From Streptomyces antibioticus (GTDB lineage: Bacteria > Actinomycetota > Actinomycetes > Streptomycetales > Streptomycetaceae), in assembly GCF_001514065.1 (NCBI RefSeq), contig NZ_KQ948429.1:124001-188000 (forward strand): 64,000 nt of DNA. The letters run 5' to 3'. The position numbers were made by a program, and so were the translations under genes. Of the stretch, positions 25,361 to 34,766 are shown in pieces (positions within the stretch are counted from its first letter, which is position 1; each line of letters begins with the position of its first letter). Under the pieces are notes generated by a model, which ran no database searches, was not told where the DNA came from, and worked only from the letters and a program-made list of their open reading frames with translations.

Positions 25361-26053
25361 ATGAGCAAGCGTGCAGTCCTCGAGGTCATCGCCCTCGACG
25401 CCGAGGACGCGATCGCGGCGCAGGCCGGTGGCGCGGACCGGCTGGAGCTGGTGACCGACATGGCGGCCGACGGTCTGACCCCGTCCGTGGCGACCTTCAC
25501 CGCGATCCGGGCCGCCGTCGACATCGACCTGCGCGTGATGCTCCGCCTGACGGACGGCTTCGCGGCGGGGGACGTGGACCGGCTGGTCCGGGTCGCCGGT
25601 GAGCTGCGGGCGGCCGGCGCGGACCAGTTCGTGCTCGGGTTCCTCGACGCGGAGGGCGGGGTGGACCTGACGGCCGTGGAGCGGGTCGTCGCCGAACTGG
25701 ACGGCTGCCCCTGGACCTTCCACCGCGCCATCGACCACACCGCCGACCGGGACGCCCTGCGCAAGCAGCTGGCGGACCTGCCGGGCCTGGACACGTACCT
25801 CACGGCGGGTTCGGCGGAGGGCGTTGAGACCGGCCTCCCCACGCTGCTCGCGGAGGCGGCGAGGGCGGGGGAGCCGGGGTACGAACAGCAGGTGCTGGTG
25901 GGCGGGGGCCTGGCGCTGGAGCACGTCGCGCAGCTGCTGGCGGCGGGGGTCGACGCCTTCCACATCGGGGGTGCGGCGAGGTCGAGGGGCTGGGAAACCC
26001 CGGTATCGGCAAAGGCGGTAGCGGAGTGGCGCCGCGCACTGCAAGGCTTTTAG
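25361..26053 (+). CDS. cutC: CutC family protein (copper homeostasis)
   Basis: A 230-residue TIM-barrel protein with the family features: VLEVIALDAEDAIAAQAGGADRLELV at the start, LRVMLRLTDGF, DQFVLGFLDAEGGVD, TFHRAIDHTADRD, LVGGGLALEHVAQLL and FHIGGAARSRGW. CutC was linked to copper tolerance in E. coli, but its biochemical role is not settled. Start ATG 25361 is preceded by ACGGGGT. The stop codon merges with an interspersed repeat at 26052. Confidence 0.9.
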   Translation: MSKRAVLEVIALDAEDAIAAQAGGADRLELVTDMAADGLTPSVATFTAIRAAVDIDLRVMLRLTDGFAAGDVDRLVRVAGELRAAGADQFVLGFLDAEGGVDLTAVERVVAELDGCPWTFHRAIDHTADRDALRKQLADLPGLDTYLTAGSAEGVETGLPTLLAEAARAGEPGYEQQVLVGGGLALEHVAQLLAAGVDAFHIGGAARSRGWETPVSAKAVAEWRRALQGF

Positions 26054-26106
26054 GGGCGCGGGGCTGTATCAATGTGCGGCTCCGCCGCGCGGGCGCGACC
26101 AGCCAC
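26052..26106. repeat. Interspersed repeat, longer variant (copy 2)
   Basis: The element starts AGGGGCGCGGGGCTG and ends GCGCGACCAGCCAC. Those ends match the two halves of the 30/31-bp repeat at 3168, 54026 and 61927. A GC-rich insert, TGCGGCTCCGCCGCGCG, lies between them. It starts within the cutC stop and fills most of the gap to the helicase gene. It could fold and act as a terminator. Confidence 0.65.
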
Positions 26107-26147
26107 AGTCCACCCGCACCCGGCCCCCGGCACCATGAGGCACCCTC

Positions 26148-28208
26148 TTAGCCGAGCTGAACCGGCAACGGCGCCGCATGGGTCACGATCAACCCCGACA
26201 CCGCACGGGTGAGCGCCACATACAACCGCCGCAACCCCGTCCGCTCATCCGGCTCGCCGTCGACCACCGCCTGCGGCTCGTCCAGGACCACGTAGTCGTA
26301 CTCCAGACCCTTCGCCAGCGACGCCGGCACCAGCGTCAGCCGCGTCTCCTCGGTCGTCTCCTCGCCGGGCGCGAGGTAACCGATCCCGGCCGCGTCGAGC
26401 GCCTCCGCCAGCACCGCGACGCGGGCGTCCGCCGCGATCAGGCCCGTCGAGCCCTCGTTGCGCAGCAACTCCTCGCACGCGGCGACCACTTCGGCCGTAC
26501 CGGTGATCGCGCGGAGGTCGAAGAAGCCGGGGTTCTCACGGACCGACGCCACCGGCGTCAGCCCCGGCGCGATGTGCGGGAGCAGCCGGGAGGCGTACGT
26601 GATGACGTCCGTCGGCACCCGGAAACCGGCCGTCAGCTCCTCGATCACGCCGTCCGCCTTGCCGAGGTGGGCGAGGGCCTCGTCCCAACTCCGCGTCGCC
26701 CAGGGCGTGGTGCCCTGCGCCAGGTCGCCGAGGACGGTCGCGGAGCCGGTGGTGCAGCGGCGGCCGACCGCCCGGTACTGCATGGGGGAGAGGTCCTGCG
26801 CCTCGTCCAGCACCACATGCCCGAGCGAATGCGTGCGCTCGACGACGTCCGTCGCCTCGTCGATCAACACCGCGTCCGCGGCCGACCACTTGGCCGCCTT
26901 CACCGACCGCACGGGCTTTGCCCACAGGATCGTCTTCTGCTCGTCCTCGTCGAGGATCCCGTCCGCGTGCGTGGCGAGGAAGTCCGCGTCCGTCAGCAGC
27001 CGCAGCACCAGCTTCGCCGGGTCGACGGGCGGCCAGATCTGCTTCACGGCCGCCTTCACCGCCGTATTGCGCGCCACCGCGTCCTGCACCCGGTCGTCCG
27101 GTGCCTCGCCCGAGCGCTCCATCTGCACCAGCACGGCGTGCGCGATGCGCTGCGGGAGGGCGTCGCGGGCGGCGCCGTAGCGGATGTCGCGGTCGAGCAA
27201 CTCGCGGACGATGTCCTCCAGTTCGTACGCCGGGACCCGCCACCGGCGCGAGCCGCGCACGACGACGACCGGCTCGGTCGGCAGCGTCACGTGCGAGTAG
27301 ACGGCCCGCCGCAGGACCTCCGCCATCCGCGCGTCGCCCTTGATGACCGCGGCGGCCGCGTCGTCGCCGCCGCGCACCTCGACGCCCTTCGCCACCAGAT
27401 CGTCGACCGTGGCCTGCTGCACGCTCAACTCGCCCAGCGCGGGCAGCACTTGCTCGATGTAGTGCAGGAAGGACCGGTTCGGCCCGATGACGAGGGTGCC
27501 GGTGCGGGCGAGCCGGTCGCGGTGGGCGTACAGCAGATACGCGACCCGGTGCAGACCGACGGCCGTCTTCCCGGTGCCCGGCCCGCCCTGTACGCACACC
27601 GTGCCGCCCAGCCCCGACCGCACGATCTCGTCCTGCTCGGGCTGGATGGTCGCGACGATGTCCCGCATCGGACCCACACGCGGCCGCTCGATCTCCTGCT
27701 GGAGGAGCTTGCTGGTGGTGGCCGCCTCGGCGGGGTCGGACAGGTGCTCGTCCTCGTACGCCGTGATGTCACCGCGCGTGTACCCGAAGCGGCGGCGCAG
27801 GCCGACGTCCATCGGGTCCTTCTTCGACGCCCGGTAGAACGGCTGCGAGACCGGCGCGCGCCAGTCGATGACCATCGGGTCGCCGTCGTGGTCGTGGACG
27901 TGCCGCCGCCCGATGTAGAAGCGCTCGCCGTCCGCGCCTTCGGCCAGGTCCGTGCCGGGCGCGTGCAGATAGTCGAGGCGGCCGAAGAACAGCGGGGTGT
28001 CGCTGAGGTCGGCGAGGGCCGCGATCCGCTCGTTGATCTGGCGTTCCAGGATCTGGGCGTTGACCCAGTTCGCGGTGACGTCCTTGATGTCGAGGGACTC
28101 GGCGTCCTCCCGCATGGCGCGCAGGGCGGCACGGGACGCGGCGAGATGGCCGCGCTCGCGGCCGAGTGGGTCGTCCAGGGGCGCGGGGTCGTCGACGGGC
28201 GTGGACAA
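26148..28208 (-). CDS. HelD-like UvrD-family ATPase (RNA polymerase recycling type)
   Basis: A 686-residue SF1 protein. A coiled-coil N-terminal arm at about 20-70 precedes a domain with RRHVHDHDGDPMVIDWRAP, typical of HelD. Walker A is GGPGTGKT at 208-215, and Walker B is VVLDEAQDLSPMQ. The C-terminal part carries LVPASLAKGLEYDYVVLDEP and RRLYVALTRAV. Actinobacterial HelD proteins bind RNA polymerase and remove it from DNA; some (HelR) protect against rifamycins. I did not see the inverted repeat that marks rifamycin-inducible genes upstream. The ATG at 28208 is the first in frame. Confidence 0.88.
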   Translation of the reverse strand: MSTPVDDPAPLDDPLGRERGHLAASRAALRAMREDAESLDIKDVTANWVNAQILERQINERIAALADLSDTPLFFGRLDYLHAPGTDLAEGADGERFYIGRRHVHDHDGDPMVIDWRAPVSQPFYRASKKDPMDVGLRRRFGYTRGDITAYEDEHLSDPAEAATTSKLLQQEIERPRVGPMRDIVATIQPEQDEIVRSGLGGTVCVQGGPGTGKTAVGLHRVAYLLYAHRDRLARTGTLVIGPNRSFLHYIEQVLPALGELSVQQATVDDLVAKGVEVRGGDDAAAAVIKGDARMAEVLRRAVYSHVTLPTEPVVVVRGSRRWRVPAYELEDIVRELLDRDIRYGAARDALPQRIAHAVLVQMERSGEAPDDRVQDAVARNTAVKAAVKQIWPPVDPAKLVLRLLTDADFLATHADGILDEDEQKTILWAKPVRSVKAAKWSAADAVLIDEATDVVERTHSLGHVVLDEAQDLSPMQYRAVGRRCTTGSATVLGDLAQGTTPWATRSWDEALAHLGKADGVIEELTAGFRVPTDVITYASRLLPHIAPGLTPVASVRENPGFFDLRAITGTAEVVAACEELLRNEGSTGLIAADARVAVLAEALDAAGIGYLAPGEETTEETRLTLVPASLAKGLEYDYVVLDEPQAVVDGEPDERTGLRRLYVALTRAVSGLIVTHAAPLPVQLG

Positions 28209-28436
28209 GGGGGTGCCTCCGAAGGTGCTGCGGGCTGGGTGGCTGCTGCTGCGAGGTACCGACCGGTTTCCGTCCGGACGGCGGCGCTCCGTCGAGGGAG
28301 GCGGGCAAGAGCGGAGATTCTAGGTGAGGGGGCGAGGGGCCGCCAATGCATTTCTGCGGGCAGCCGCCCATGGTTTTCGCGTCCCCCTAGGGGACGGCCC
28401 CCCGGAGCCCCTACGACTCAGGTATCACAGCAAGTC

Positions 28437-28449
28437 GGGACCTTGGGCC
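28437..28449 (+). promoter_or_regulatory. Possible DevR/OsdR-type box
   Basis: GGGACCTTGGGCC resembles the dormancy-regulator consensus (GGGAC, three to four bases, GNCCC). It lies 38 bp before the small gene at 28487. A separate perfect palindrome, GTCCCC-CTA-GGGGAC, lies at 28381-28395. The match is short and could be coincidental at this GC content. Confidence 0.3.
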
Positions 28450-28486
28450 GATGCTCTCCTTATGCCTCGAAAGCCACCATGGAGAC

Positions 28487-28672
28487 ATGAGTGCAGCGAC
28501 CATCACCCCAGCCCCCGGTCGCCCTTCCGGAGCGACCCCCGTGACCGACACCCACCCCACGCACCGCCTCGGCGACGCCCTCCGCGCGATACGCGTCTTC
28601 GCCGGCGCCGCGTTCGAGGTGATCGTCCTCGGCGAGTACGGCGAAGAGGCGGGCGTCCGCCGCAGGCGTTAG
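28487..28672 (+). CDS. Small conserved hypothetical protein
   Basis: A 61-residue protein. After a Pro/Thr-rich lead of about 25 residues comes HRLGDALRAIRVFAGAAFEVIVLGEYGE, then a basic tail. The middle could form one amphipathic or membrane-surface helix. ATG 28487 has GGAGAC immediately upstream, which supports translation. I do not recognise a function. It converges with xpb, with 15 bp between stops. Confidence 0.6.
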   Translation: MSAATITPAPGRPSGATPVTDTHPTHRLGDALRAIRVFAGAAFEVIVLGEYGEEAGVRRRR

Positions 28673-28687
28673 CCCCCCGGGTGGGCC

Positions 28688-30331
28688 TCAGCCCTCCGTC
28701 AGCAGTTCGTCGGCGTCCACGATCCGGTAGGCGTACCCCTGCTCCGCCAGGAACCGCTGCCGGTGCGCGGCGAAGTCCTGGTCGATCGTGTCCCGGGCGA
28801 CCACCGAGTAGAAGTGCGCCTGGTGTCCGTCCGCCTTGGGCCGCAGCACCCGCCCCAGCCGCTGCGCCTCCTCCTGCCGCGACCCGAAGGTGCCCGACAC
28901 CTGGATGGCGACCGTCGCCTCCGGCAGGTCGATGGAGAAGTTCGCGACCTTGGAGACGACGAGGACGCTGATCTCGCCCTCCCGGAAGGCGTCGAAGAGC
29001 TTCTCGCGCTGGGCGTTGGGCGTCTCGCCCTTGATGACCGGCGCCCCGAGGTGCTCCCCGAGCTCGTCGAGCTGGTCGATGTACTGCCCGATCACCAGGA
29101 TCTGCTGCCCGGCGAAGCGGCGTACCAGCGCCTCCGTGACCTTCCGCTTCGTCGCGGTCGTCGCACAGAAGCGGTACTTCTCCTCCTGCTCGGCGGTGGC
29201 GTACGCGAGCCGCTCGGAGTCGGTCAGATTGACCCGGACCTCGACACAGTCGGCGGGCGCGATGTAGCCCTGCGCCTCGATCTCCTTCCAGGGCGCGTCG
29301 AACCGCTTGGGCCCGATGAGGGAGAAGACGTCCGACTCCCGCCCGTCCTCGCGGACGAGGGTGGCCGTGAGGCCCAGCCGCCGCCGCGCCTGGAGATCGG
29401 CGGTGAACTTGAAGACGGGCGCGGGCAGCAGATGCACCTCGTCGTAGACGATCAGCCCCCAGTCCCGGGAGTCGAACAGCTCCAGGTGCGGGTAGACGCC
29501 CTTGCGCCGGGTCGTCAGCACCTGGTAGGTGGCGATGGTGACGGGCCGGATCTCCTTCCTCGTCCCGCTGTACTCGCCGATCTCGTCCTCGGTCAGCGAG
29601 GTCCGCTTCACCAGCTCGTGCTTCCACTGCCGGGCGGAGACGGTGTTGGTGACGAGGATGAGCGTGGTCGACTTGGCCTGCGCCATGGACCCGGCCCCGA
29701 CGAGGGTCTTCCCGGCGCCACAGGGCAGCACCACGACCCCGGACCCGCCGTGCCAGAAGTTCTCCACGGCCTGCTTCTGGTACGGCCGCAGCGCCCACCC
29801 GTCCTCGGCCAGCTCGATCGGGTGCGCCTCGCCGTCGACGTACCCGGCGAGGTCCTCGGCCGGCCAGCCCAGCTTCAGCAGCGTCTGCTTGATCTGTCCC
29901 CGCTCGGACGGATGCACGACGACGGTGTCCGGGTCGAGCCGCGCCCCCACCAGCGGGGCGACCTTCTTCGACCGCAGGATCTCCTCCAGCACCGGCCGGT
30001 CGGTGGTGGTCAGCACGAGCCCGTGCGCCGGGTGCTTGGACAGCGTCAGCCGCCCGTACCGGTCCATGGTCTCGGCGACGTCGACGAGCAGCGCGTGCGG
30101 CACCGGATACCGGCTGTACTGCACGAGTGCGTCGACCACCTGCTCGGCGTCATGCCCGGCCGCGCGCGCGTTCCACAGCCCGAGCGGCGTCACCCGGTAC
30201 GTGTGGATGTGCTCCGGGGCCCGCTCCAGTTCCGCGAACGGCGCGATGGCCCGACGGCACTCGTCGGCCTGCTCGTGGTCGACTTCCAGGAGCAGGGTCT
30301 TGTCCGACTGGACGATCAGCGGTCCGTTCAC
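28688..30331 (-). CDS. XPB-type DNA repair helicase (SF2)
   Basis: A 547-residue bacterial XPB. The N-terminal damage-recognition-like domain (1 to about 175) is followed by the helicase core: RPYQKQAVENFW (Q-like motif), GAGKT (205-209), DEVH (297-300), GLTATLVREDGRESD (motif III and the RED motif) and RLGRVLRPK (motif VI). XPB unwinds DNA 3' to 5' and is implicated in nucleotide excision repair. The start ATG 30331 gives the standard length. A helicase-associated protein gene lies 0.7 kb upstream on the same strand, as in other actinobacteria. Confidence 0.93.
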   Translation of the reverse strand: MNGPLIVQSDKTLLLEVDHEQADECRRAIAPFAELERAPEHIHTYRVTPLGLWNARAAGHDAEQVVDALVQYSRYPVPHALLVDVAETMDRYGRLTLSKHPAHGLVLTTTDRPVLEEILRSKKVAPLVGARLDPDTVVVHPSERGQIKQTLLKLGWPAEDLAGYVDGEAHPIELAEDGWALRPYQKQAVENFWHGGSGVVVLPCGAGKTLVGAGSMAQAKSTTLILVTNTVSARQWKHELVKRTSLTEDEIGEYSGTRKEIRPVTIATYQVLTTRRKGVYPHLELFDSRDWGLIVYDEVHLLPAPVFKFTADLQARRRLGLTATLVREDGRESDVFSLIGPKRFDAPWKEIEAQGYIAPADCVEVRVNLTDSERLAYATAEQEEKYRFCATTATKRKVTEALVRRFAGQQILVIGQYIDQLDELGEHLGAPVIKGETPNAQREKLFDAFREGEISVLVVSKVANFSIDLPEATVAIQVSGTFGSRQEEAQRLGRVLRPKADGHQAHFYSVVARDTIDQDFAAHRQRFLAEQGYAYRIVDADELLTEG

Positions 30332-30466
30332 CTACGCACTTCCCTTCCGCACGGGCCAAACGTCCAGTGTGCCGCATACCGGCGAGAAGCGGTCCGGGCG
30401 CCGATGCAACCTCTGCCCCGTCCCGCCTGTCTAGTCGGGCGGGGACCGGCGGAGTGAGGAGCACGC

Positions 30467-31012
30467 GTGTCGGTGGTCAGGTGGGGGTTCGGGCTCGGGG
30501 CGACGGCAGTGTTCGTGGCCACGGGGGCGTGGGTGGTGTGGCCGCAGGACGTCGACAGCGACCTGTGGCAGGAGATACGGCCGGCGATAGAGGCCCGCCT
30601 CGTCGCCGAGTCGCACGGCACCGGGTACGGCGAGAGCGTCCCGGAGCTCGACGCGCGGTGGTTCTGCCACGCGGAGGCGCTGGAGCTGGACGAGCGCGAC
30701 GGGGTCGTGCGGGTGGGCGTCGACACGCTCTGCATGGAGTACGGCGTCCAGGCGCACGCCCTGGTCGAGTGCTCCGGCGCCCACGTCCCGCAGGTGCTGC
30801 GCCTGGAGCGGGACGCGGACGCGGTCGGCGGCTACCGGATCGTGTCGCAGGAGGAGGCCCCCGAAGGCGCGGGGTACGCGGAGTGGACGCACGCCCACTT
30901 CGGTCACTTCACCCGCGCCGAACTCGACGCCCCTCTCTCGGCCACGCCCCTGGAGGCCGCCGCCCGCACCCACTTCGGCCTCCCCGCGGACGCCCCCGTG
31001 AGCGACTGCTAG
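30467..31012 (+). CDS. Membrane-anchored or exported hypothetical protein
   Basis: A 181-residue protein with an N-terminal hydrophobic helix (VRWGFGLGATAVFVATGAWV) followed by an extracellular-looking acidic domain. That domain has three cysteines (WFCHAEAL, TLCMEYG, VECSGAH) plus a C-terminal DC. No lipobox is present, so it is probably tethered by an uncleaved signal anchor. No family is recognised. GTG 30467 is preceded by GGAG at some distance. It sits between xpb and the helicase-associated gene on the opposite strand. Confidence 0.7.
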   Translation: MSVVRWGFGLGATAVFVATGAWVVWPQDVDSDLWQEIRPAIEARLVAESHGTGYGESVPELDARWFCHAEALELDERDGVVRVGVDTLCMEYGVQAHALVECSGAHVPQVLRLERDADAVGGYRIVSQEEAPEGAGYAEWTHAHFGHFTRAELDAPLSATPLEAAARTHFGLPADAPVSDC

Positions 31013-31031
31013 CCGCCTGGCGCCCAGCCGC

Positions 31032-33605
31032 CTAGTCGTCCGCGAGCTCCGCGACCCCCGTGATCCGGTGCAGCGGGTACGTCCGTACCTCGTCCGCCGT
31101 GTGGTCGTACGCCGTCACGAAGCCGCCCTCCACCCGGACCGGGGCGATGACGCGCTGGCTGGCGGCGCCCTCGGCGTTGACGTAGCCGATCCACAGGGCC
31201 TCGCCGGTGAGGACGGCGGCCTGCATGGTGGCGAGGGTCTCGGCGGAGCTGGTGCGCGGGAGCTCACCGGTCGGGCCCGCCGAGGGGGTCTCCTTGCGCG
31301 GGGTCGTGGAGGCCAGGTCACCGGCCCGGATCGCACGGATCGCCGCCGCCAGCAGCGTGGCGTCCGGCACCGGCGGGCCGTCCGGCACCGGCTCGGGGGC
31401 GGTGCGCGGCGGGGTGCGGTGGGCGTGGGCGCGGGCGATCAGGACGTCGCCCTCGGCGGACTCGGCGGCCGGCGCGAACCCCATCGAGCGCAGCCCCTCC
31501 AGGAGGGCGGCCGGGTCTGCCTGAGAGGCGAGGACCGTGGGCGCCAGCCGCCGTAGCCCCAGCCCCGCGGCCCGCTTGTCGGCGAGGATCTCGTTCAGCA
31601 CGGCGTCGTCGTCGCAGCGGACGTACGCGGAGGCCGCGCCGACCCGGAGATGCCCGTGCTTGCGGGCCACGTCGTCGATCAGATAGGCGAGCGGCTGCGG
31701 CACCGGCGTACGGGAGTGCGCGGTCAGGAAGGCGTGCAGGTCGGAGGCGGACTGCCCGGCGTCCAGCGCCCGCCGTACCGAGCCCGGCGTGAACCGGTAC
31801 ACGGTCGCCCCACCCTTCGACTCCACGTCCGCGAGCACGCCCAGCATGTCGGCGAGCGGCCGCCGCAGCGGCCCGGGCGCCACCGCCGTCAGGTCGGCCT
31901 GGAGCAGCACATGGTCGAGCGGCTCGGGCAACAGCGGCGCGAGCAACCGCCCGGCGGCCGCGACGGCGACGGCCTGCTCGGCGGCGGAGAGAGGTTCAGG
32001 ATGGGGTGCCGGTACGGGGTGATGGTGCACGGGCAGCTTGTCGCCGGCTCCGGCCGGGTCGAGAGCGGCATCGGCCGCGGCCACCGCTGCACCGGCCGCG
32101 TCGGACCGTACAGGTACGGGTCGCGCCGCCCCCGGCGCCGTCGCCCCCAGCAACGCCCGCCCGTGCGCCGACAGCGCCCCGCGCCCCGTGACGCCCAGCA
32201 GTTCCGCGTCGCTGAGCGTCCACTGGGCGAGCCGCGAACGCAGGTCGTCCTCGCGGCGCTGCGGCCGCTCCCACCGCAGCCGCGCCAGTACCGACTCCGC
32301 CGTCGGTGCCGCCCCCTCCGGCAGTCCCGCCAGCAGGGTCAGCACCCGGTGTCGTACCTCCGACGCGGCGCTGCGGTCCAGGCCGGGGCCCAGCGCCGAC
32401 AGGGTCCGCTCCTTCGCGTCCCGGCCGCCGACCAGCCCCGGCGTCCGGGTCGCCGTCAGCCACGCCTCCGCGAGCCGCGCCCAGCGTTCCGCGGGGGGCT
32501 GTTCCAGCCACTCGTCGTACGCCGGGGTCGCCGCGTACCGCTCGTCGGCCTCGCCGTCGGAGGCCAGCAGCCCGGCCGCGTAGGCCAGTTCGACCCAGAA
32601 CGCGGCGGCCGGCTCGGGCACGTCGAGGGCGACCGCCGTCCGCTTCAGGTCCCGCACGCTCAGCCCGCCGGCCCGCAGCACCGCGGGCCCGCCCTCGTCC
32701 CAGTCCTTCAGCAGCTCCTCGACGGTCGCCAGCGCGGTGTACGCCTGCCCGGCCGCCGTCGCGTCCACAACCTGTGGACGGTACGAGGCCGCCGCCTCCA
32801 CGACCGGCGGTACCGGCTCGGTCGCCCGGTGCGCGAGCCCGCCCCGCAGATGCAGCGCGACCTCACGCGGCAGCACGACCGTCCCCGGCGCCGTCGGCAG
32901 CAGCAGCCCGAGGTCCAGCAGCCGCCGCAGCCGAGGCGCCGGATCGGCGGTGACCTGCCCGTACGGCGGCCCCCACATCAGCCGCCGCAGCACGTCGAGG
33001 GACTCCTCCGGCAGCCCGCCCAGCAGCTGCGCCATCCGCTTGCGGTCGGTGAACAGCCCGGTCAGCGCGGCCACCGCCGACACCGAGTCGTGGGTGGACG
33101 GCAGCCCGGCCGCGGCCACGATCTCCTGGATCCGCCCCGGCGACATCCCCGCGGACGCCTCCTGCACGCTCGGCCCGAGCCCGGTCGGCGACGGATGCTG
33201 AGGCGACGGCGCGAGCAGCTCCCGCGCGGTGCGCACCAGCCGCAGCCGGGTGTCCTCGCCCCACACCAGCGCCTGCTCGCGCAGCGTGCCCAGCGCGCGG
33301 GGCAGCGCGGCGGCGACGGTGGGGTCCCCCCCGTCCCCGGCCATCAGCCCGAGCAGTTCCTCGTACGACGCCGGGTCCCCGGCGACGGCCAGCGCCTCCG
33401 CGGTCTGCAACGCGAACCGGTCCAGGCGTTCGAGGGCGCGCACGACCGAGGCACGCGTCCCGGCGCGGGTGGCGAGCTGGGTGAGGTCGGTGGGGACGGG
33501 CGTGATGAGATCGGGACGGGCCCGCAGCAGCTGCGCCAGGGAGGCGTCGTCCCTGGCCCGGAGGGCTTCGGCGAGGGAGCGGGGCGGGGTGGCCGGGGTG
33601 CTCAT
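31032..33605 (-). CDS. Helicase-associated (Helicase_C_3/XPB-Ssl2-like) protein with C-terminal WYL-like domain
   Basis: A large 857-residue protein with no Walker motifs. The middle contains DHVLLQADLTAVAPGPLRRPLADMLG and ESKGGATVYRFTPGSVRRALDAG, the signature of the helicase C-terminal domain protein conserved next to XPB in actinobacteria. The last 60 residues (LWIGYVNAEGAASQRVIAPVR) form a WYL-like ligand-sensing fold. The central part from about 500 to 560 is Ala/Pro-rich. ATG 33605 was chosen over 33614. Gene neighbourhood points to a role with XPB in DNA repair, not proven here. Confidence 0.82.
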   Translation of the reverse strand: MSTPATPPRSLAEALRARDDASLAQLLRARPDLITPVPTDLTQLATRAGTRASVVRALERLDRFALQTAEALAVAGDPASYEELLGLMAGDGGDPTVAAALPRALGTLREQALVWGEDTRLRLVRTARELLAPSPQHPSPTGLGPSVQEASAGMSPGRIQEIVAAAGLPSTHDSVSAVAALTGLFTDRKRMAQLLGGLPEESLDVLRRLMWGPPYGQVTADPAPRLRRLLDLGLLLPTAPGTVVLPREVALHLRGGLAHRATEPVPPVVEAAASYRPQVVDATAAGQAYTALATVEELLKDWDEGGPAVLRAGGLSVRDLKRTAVALDVPEPAAAFWVELAYAAGLLASDGEADERYAATPAYDEWLEQPPAERWARLAEAWLTATRTPGLVGGRDAKERTLSALGPGLDRSAASEVRHRVLTLLAGLPEGAAPTAESVLARLRWERPQRREDDLRSRLAQWTLSDAELLGVTGRGALSAHGRALLGATAPGAARPVPVRSDAAGAAVAAADAALDPAGAGDKLPVHHHPVPAPHPEPLSAAEQAVAVAAAGRLLAPLLPEPLDHVLLQADLTAVAPGPLRRPLADMLGVLADVESKGGATVYRFTPGSVRRALDAGQSASDLHAFLTAHSRTPVPQPLAYLIDDVARKHGHLRVGAASAYVRCDDDAVLNEILADKRAAGLGLRRLAPTVLASQADPAALLEGLRSMGFAPAAESAEGDVLIARAHAHRTPPRTAPEPVPDGPPVPDATLLAAAIRAIRAGDLASTTPRKETPSAGPTGELPRTSSAETLATMQAAVLTGEALWIGYVNAEGAASQRVIAPVRVEGGFVTAYDHTADEVRTYPLHRITGVAELADD

Positions 33606-33757
33606 CCGACCCACGGTATCCGGTCGGTACGACGGTGAGGTGCGGCTCGGTGGGTCGCGGTCCGCCCGGCGGCACGACCGTGCGCGGCTACGTCACCCGC
33701 CCCGCGCGCGATACCGTCACCCCGGGGTTTCAACGCGCCGCCCCCCGGAGGGACTTC

Positions 33758-34723
33758 GTGGGTATCGAGAGCGATCAGGTCGTCTACGAGTATCTGAGCC
33801 GCGTCGGCGACGTCGCGCAGCAGCGGCAGTTGCCGTCCGGCACCCGTATGCGCCTCGTCTCCGAGCTGCGCAACGAGATCGACCGGCGCCGCGCCAAGGC
33901 CCCCGTGGACAGCCCCGCGGCCGTGCGCAGCATCATCGACCGGCTCGGCAGCCCCGACGACGTCGTCACCGCGGCCGGCGGCGCCCCGCAGACCGCGTCG
34001 GTGCCCGCGCCCACCCCCAACGCCGTACCCGTGCAGCGGGACCGGGACGTGGCGGAGCCGCGCCCCAGGGGGCTGCGCCGGATCATCCCCAAGCCCCGCC
34101 CCGCCGCAACGCCCGACGAGGCCCCGGCCCCGCCGCACCTCGCCGGCGCGGCCGAGCTCGGGGACAGCACGCTCCCGCCGGACTGGTGGCGGACGGAGGG
34201 CTCCCCGTTCGGCCCCGGCGAGGGCGTCCCCGGCTTCGTCGGCGGCGTGGAGATCCCCGAGCTGCTCAAGCCCCCGCCGCCGAAGGAGACCCCGAAGCCG
34301 CCGGTCGAGAAGGCGGCGGAGGAAGCAGCAGCGGAAGAGGAGTCCGTGGCCCCGCGCCGCCGGCGCCTCTTCTCCTTGCCGAAGGGCAAGTGGACCAACC
34401 CCCTGCTGCTGCTCGCCGCCGGCTGCCTGGTCGTCGGCGCGGTCATCGGCAACCTCGTCGTGCTGCTCGTCGGCTGGCTCATCGCCTACGCCTCCCGGCG
34501 GCTGACCGACACGGAGACCAAGTGGGCGGTGATGTACCTGCCCGGCCTGGCGCTCACCGCCGGGATCGTGTGGCTGTGGGGCAGGAACGAGGGCCGCTGG
34601 GGCGAGCCCATCGCCGAGGGCCAGATGAACGCGGCGGTCGCCGACACCTGGCCGTGGGTGGTGCGGGGCGCGGCGGTGGCGTCGGCGCTGTTCGTGGTGT
34701 GGCGCTCGCAGCGCCCGCGGTAG
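33758..34723 (+). CDS. Membrane protein with N-terminal HAAS-like domain
   Basis: A 321-residue protein. Residues 1-70 (YEYLSRVGDVAQQ, RLVSELRNEIDRRRA, IIDRLGSPDDVVTAAG) match the HAAS/DUF1700 helical signalling domain. A Pro-rich linker of about 130 residues follows. Four membrane helices fill the C-terminal third, starting NPLLLLAAGCLVVGAVIG. HAAS domains often pair with PadR-type regulators, but none is adjacent. GTG 33758 is preceded by GGAGGGAC, which decides the start over the longer frame from 33635. Confidence 0.8.
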   Translation: MGIESDQVVYEYLSRVGDVAQQRQLPSGTRMRLVSELRNEIDRRRAKAPVDSPAAVRSIIDRLGSPDDVVTAAGGAPQTASVPAPTPNAVPVQRDRDVAEPRPRGLRRIIPKPRPAATPDEAPAPPHLAGAAELGDSTLPPDWWRTEGSPFGPGEGVPGFVGGVEIPELLKPPPPKETPKPPVEKAAEEAAAEEESVAPRRRRLFSLPKGKWTNPLLLLAAGCLVVGAVIGNLVVLLVGWLIAYASRRLTDTETKWAVMYLPGLALTAGIVWLWGRNEGRWGEPIAEGQMNAAVADTWPWVVRGAAVASALFVVWRSQRPR

Positions 34724-34766
34724 GCCGGTTTTATCCGCTGTCCGGCCCTCGTACCGTCCGGGCACA

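Noticed and set aside
26178-28490. 770-residue open frame on the plus strand across the HelD-like gene
   Set aside because: Antisense shadow of a gene with clear Walker motifs; composition is Arg/His/Val rich and no domain is visible.
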